In this document: one piece after another, positions 61,718-64,000 of the stretch | Layout of the letters: every line of letters begins with the position of its first letter | Numbering within the stretch: the first letter of the stretch is position 1 | NCBI GenBank assembly: GCA_020634975.1 | Contig: JACKAQ010000002.1 | Location: forward strand, 496,001 to 560,000 | From: JACKAQ01 sp020634975 [NCBI: Calditrichia bacterium] | GTDB lineage: Bacteria; Calditrichota; Calditrichia; RBG-13-44-9 | Direction: 5' to 3' | Length of the DNA: 64,000 bases | Position numbers and translations under genes: made by a program | The notes under the pieces: model-generated | Told to the model about the DNA's origin: nothing | Databases searched by the model: none | The model's input: only the letters and a program-made list of their open reading frames with translations

Positions 61718-63781
61718 CTACCGGATGATTACAAATTTTTCGATACTGCCCTGAATTGGTTCGCGAGCCAGGTTTTCGGCGTCATCTATCTGAAGGATAT
61801 ACACGCCGGAAGCCACATACTGGTTGGACTCGGTGATCTGATCCCATTTTTCATCCGCGCTGCCGCTTTGGTGATCGATCGTTTTCACAAGATCCCCGGT
61901 AACGGTGAAAATGCGCAGGGTGCAATACGGCGGCAGATTGACAAACAGTAGCTGGTTATCGTCTTCCGTAAAGTTGAAATCCTCTGCTTTCCGGACGTAC
62001 GGGTTGGGAACAATACGCACTTTATCCGCACTCGCGGCACCCGGCTCAAACGCGGAAGCGGCAATTTCGGAACGGTTGGCGTATTTGGAACTTTCCAGCC
62101 CTTGCGCATCTACAGCGGTAACGGCATAGTGATACGCTTCGCCGCGAACCACATCGTTATCCGTGTAAGTTGTTTCGCTGGCAGGAACTTCGGCAATCAT
62201 TTCCCAGCGCAGATGTTCGCCGCTCGGACGGATTTCATTATAAGTATCAACCAGGAATGCGCCGCGTTTGCGGTAGATGCGGTAAAAATCCAGATCCGGT
62301 TGACCGGAATCCCAATCCGGTACGGTGCTCATGTCCTGCCATTCCAGCTCGATGCGGTTGGGACCGGAAATCACATCCAGATTGGGTGCCGGTAACGGAT
62401 CGGGAATATCGAGCCCGTTATTCCATGCAAACAGGGCACGGTCCATCGTTTGAAATAGCGAATCTTTGCCGGTCGCCAACAGCGCGTTTTTAGCTGCGTC
62501 GTCAAAAGTTGATGCGCCGCCGCGATACCAGTCGCGCCATTCCAACCCTTTTTCGATACACAAATCGCGGGAAATGCCGTTTGCGCCTACCGCGTAAACA
62601 ATGCGGATGGAATCACCTTTTTGCAAATCATATGGCCCGAAAGCTTGGAAATTATATTCCGCTTCCTGCCCGGATGGGTCGTCCGGCCAATCGGGTTGCA
62701 TTTCGACAATAAATTTTTCGCCGGATGCCGCCCAATCCCAAATGGTTGAAAATCCCGGGAAATCGCTGTCCCAAACGTTGTAAATATTCATGTTTCCATG
62801 AACGGACAGTGGTTGAGTGAGCCAATCTGTATTATCCGTTGCCGAGCGATCGATATGCAGCGCGGAAAAGCCGGAGTACGCGTTCGACACAAATTCTGCA
62901 GATGGCATTGGCGTGGTTCCGCCGGAACCTGTGGCAAAGCGGGGATCGCCAGTGTCGTCGAATGTCGGCCCGCCGGCTTCAAATTCCGTGTAATCCGGAT
63001 GATCGCCATCCCATGCGTATGACAGGTGAATCTGGCGTCCGCCGGAAACCAGCGTAGAGTTCCGGGCTTCGTATGTTGCCCAGTCATCTTTGCCTTCTTC
63101 GTACCATCGGGAATAGGTGATCCAGGTTCCCTCTGCCGTTTGGAAGGTGTAACCGATCAAAAAATAGACATCGTCCAGCGTTTGGGTGTCGTCCGTATCA
63201 GGTTCGGGATCTTCATCCCAATCGAAAGTTACGGTGTACACATATTCAACGATTACGTAATCGTCGTGATCCGGATTGGAATATGAGTATGTGCGTTTGA
63301 CGACATCGAATCCCGGTAACGCTTTGTAGCGATTTTCGATCATGATATCGGCAGGTAAATTCGGGTCAACTGTTCCGTTAAACCGCCGCGATGAGAGCTG
63401 TTTTTTGCCTTCTGCGGTTACCCACACTTCCGGCGGTGCGGCGCGGCGAACTTCCCGAATGCCGTACGGTTCGGACTGATTGTAGCTCACCGGATCTAAA
63501 AATTCTTCTTTTGAGTGGGTCGTTCCGTTTTCATCGACCCAGTTTAATATGGCGAAACCGCTGTTACGAAACACAACCGTTCCGTAACGGAACTGATCCT
63601 GCGGCCATTCGCCGGTAGGTTCCACATCGTTGGTGTTGATGGTTTCGCCAGCCTCAACCCGGTATTTGTAATCGCCCAGGTTGTGTGTGCGGGTTTGACC
63701 AACTGCAACGGATGCGGAAAGAATTAGTATGATACAACTGATCAACAGTTTGATCATGTGCAGCTTTATTTGTTTGTTCAT
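61718..63781 (-). CDS. Large secreted protein with fibronectin-III-like domain and T9SS-type C-terminus
   Basis: 687 residues from ATG 63781 (GGAGG upstream), with a signal peptide (ending SVAVGQ). Residues of about 40-470 form an unassigned beta-rich domain (YVIVEYVYTVTFDWDED, IHLSYAWDGDHPDY, DSIRIVYAVGANG). A fibronectin-III-like domain spans about 480-590 (NRIELEWQDMS, YAVTAVDAQGLES). The C-terminal domain has VRIVPNPYVR ... LRIFTVTGDLVKTI ... ASGVYILQI, a sorting-type domain. The NPY rather than NPFNP variant is noted. It is likely T9SS cargo for the adjacent PorV-like protein. Confidence 0.83.
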   Translation of the reverse strand: MNKQIKLHMIKLLISCIILILSASVAVGQTRTHNLGDYKYRVEAGETINTNDVEPTGEWPQDQFRYGTVVFRNSGFAILNWVDENGTTHSKEEFLDPVSYNQSEPYGIREVRRAAPPEVWVTAEGKKQLSSRRFNGTVDPNLPADIMIENRYKALPGFDVVKRTYSYSNPDHDDYVIVEYVYTVTFDWDEDPEPDTDDTQTLDDVYFLIGYTFQTAEGTWITYSRWYEEGKDDWATYEARNSTLVSGGRQIHLSYAWDGDHPDYTEFEAGGPTFDDTGDPRFATGSGGTTPMPSAEFVSNAYSGFSALHIDRSATDNTDWLTQPLSVHGNMNIYNVWDSDFPGFSTIWDWAASGEKFIVEMQPDWPDDPSGQEAEYNFQAFGPYDLQKGDSIRIVYAVGANGISRDLCIEKGLEWRDWYRGGASTFDDAAKNALLATGKDSLFQTMDRALFAWNNGLDIPDPLPAPNLDVISGPNRIELEWQDMSTVPDWDSGQPDLDFYRIYRKRGAFLVDTYNEIRPSGEHLRWEMIAEVPASETTYTDNDVVRGEAYHYAVTAVDAQGLESSKYANRSEIAASAFEPGAASADKVRIVPNPYVRKAEDFNFTEDDNQLLFVNLPPYCTLRIFTVTGDLVKTIDHQSGSADEKWDQITESNQYVASGVYILQIDDAENLAREPIQGSIEKFVIIR

Positions 63782-63832
63782 TTTTCCTCCAAATCTAAAC
63801 TGGTTCGTGTGCATGAAAGCATGCTTTCCGCA

Positions 63833-64000
63833 TCACAGTTGTACCCGGAGACCAAAGAAAATGTCTCTCGGATTAACAAAATGCGACCATGTGTTCCATC
63901 CCAGGTCGATATAATCCTGTTTGTAATCGCCCAGCTTGTCATTGCCTTTTTGTTCGCCCTGCTCATGCGGGAAATGCAGGGAATCTTCGTATCGGGTATA
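63833..64000 (-). CDS. C-terminus of an outer-membrane receptor (probably TonB-dependent), cut by window edge
   Basis: 55 residues, read from the window edge to a TGA at 63835-63833. The sequence ends LGWNTWSHFVNPRDIFFGLRVQL, the pattern of the last strands of TonB-dependent receptors (N-P-R-x-I/F-x-x-G-L-R-x-x-F/L). The rest lies beyond the window. It would be the first gene of the visible glycan region in transcription order, 51 bp upstream of the Fn3/T9SS protein gene. Confidence 0.6.
   Translation of the reverse strand, partial: YTRYEDSLHFPHEQGEQKGNDKLGDYKQDYIDLGWNTWSHFVNPRDIFFGLRVQL

Noticed and set aside
1-64000. Prophage, insertion sequences, toxin-antitoxin or defence islands
   Set aside because: No integrase, transposase, restriction, CRISPR-Cas or toxin-antitoxin motifs were seen in any of the convincing frames.

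Overview
The window comes from a Gram-negative, didermal bacterium of the FCB (Fibrobacterota-Chlorobiota-Bacteroidota) assemblage, most likely Calditrichota, KSB1 or a near relative. The grounds are several large secreted proteins ending in a type IX secretion (T9SS) sorting domain introduced by a YPNPFNP-type motif, a PorV-like outer-membrane protein, many lipoproteins and a menaquinone pathway. Unlike Bacteroidota proper, the best promoters visible are ordinary sigma70 type (TTGACA, 16-17 bp, TATATT). This placement is an inference from gene content; no rRNA is present.

Layout. (1) 1-8961, + strand: the conserved nusA - L7Ae-like - infB - ylxP - rbfA - truB - ribF - rpsO - pnp translation/RNA operon, closed by a clear terminator. 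(2) 8976-12116, +: bioY followed by menH, menB and menA. (3) 12121-15039, -: an unrecognised toroid-like protein and a secreted M28 peptidase; then a CTP-type polyprenol/phytol kinase-like membrane protein at 15135 (+). (4) 16104-22464, +: a compact phenylacetyl-CoA catabolic operon paaA-B-C-D-G-H-I-J, followed by aceK (isocitrate dehydrogenase kinase/phosphatase) at 22515. The pathway feeds acetyl-CoA and succinyl-CoA to the TCA/glyoxylate node that AceK controls. (5) 24327-30047, -: a 1,906-residue secreted protein built from about a dozen Ig-like (ASH/choice-of-anchor-D type) repeats with a T9SS tail. (6) 30701-34291, +: tRNA-Ala(CGC), SRP RNA, dnaX, ybaB, recR and a bacilliredoxin-like gene; then a hydrolase and a DUF2203 gene on -, and tRNA-Lys(TTT) on +.

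(7) 36264-64000, all on the - strand: an accessory region dominated by secreted carbohydrate-active and surface proteins. In transcription order from the right edge it holds the C-terminus of an outer-membrane (probably TonB-dependent) receptor, a T9SS-tailed Fn3 protein, a PorV-like barrel, an IPT/TIG plus beta-propeller lipoprotein, a LamG/T9SS protein, a small lipoprotein, a GH31 glycosidase, a CBM9-like lipoprotein, a secreted amidohydrolase, a GH18 enzyme, two GH42-like TIM-barrel proteins (one Tat-exported, one lipoprotein), two paralogous TIM-barrel plus glutamine-amidotransferase-like glycosidase candidates, a Tat-exported Gfo/Idh oxidoreductase, an MBL-fold hydrolase, a heparan-N-acetyltransferase/NagX-like membrane protein, a broken FG-GAP/UnbV protein and a PQQ-propeller protein. 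Gaps are mostly below 100 bp, so this looks like one or a few long transcripts for uptake and breakdown of an unidentified glycan, without any SusD-like protein in view.

Two genes in region 7 carry reading-frame breaks (five in the FG-GAP/UnbV gene, one in the Gfo/Idh gene). All six can be repaired by changing the length of a short homopolymer by one base. No CRISPR array, prophage, insertion sequence or rRNA gene was seen.
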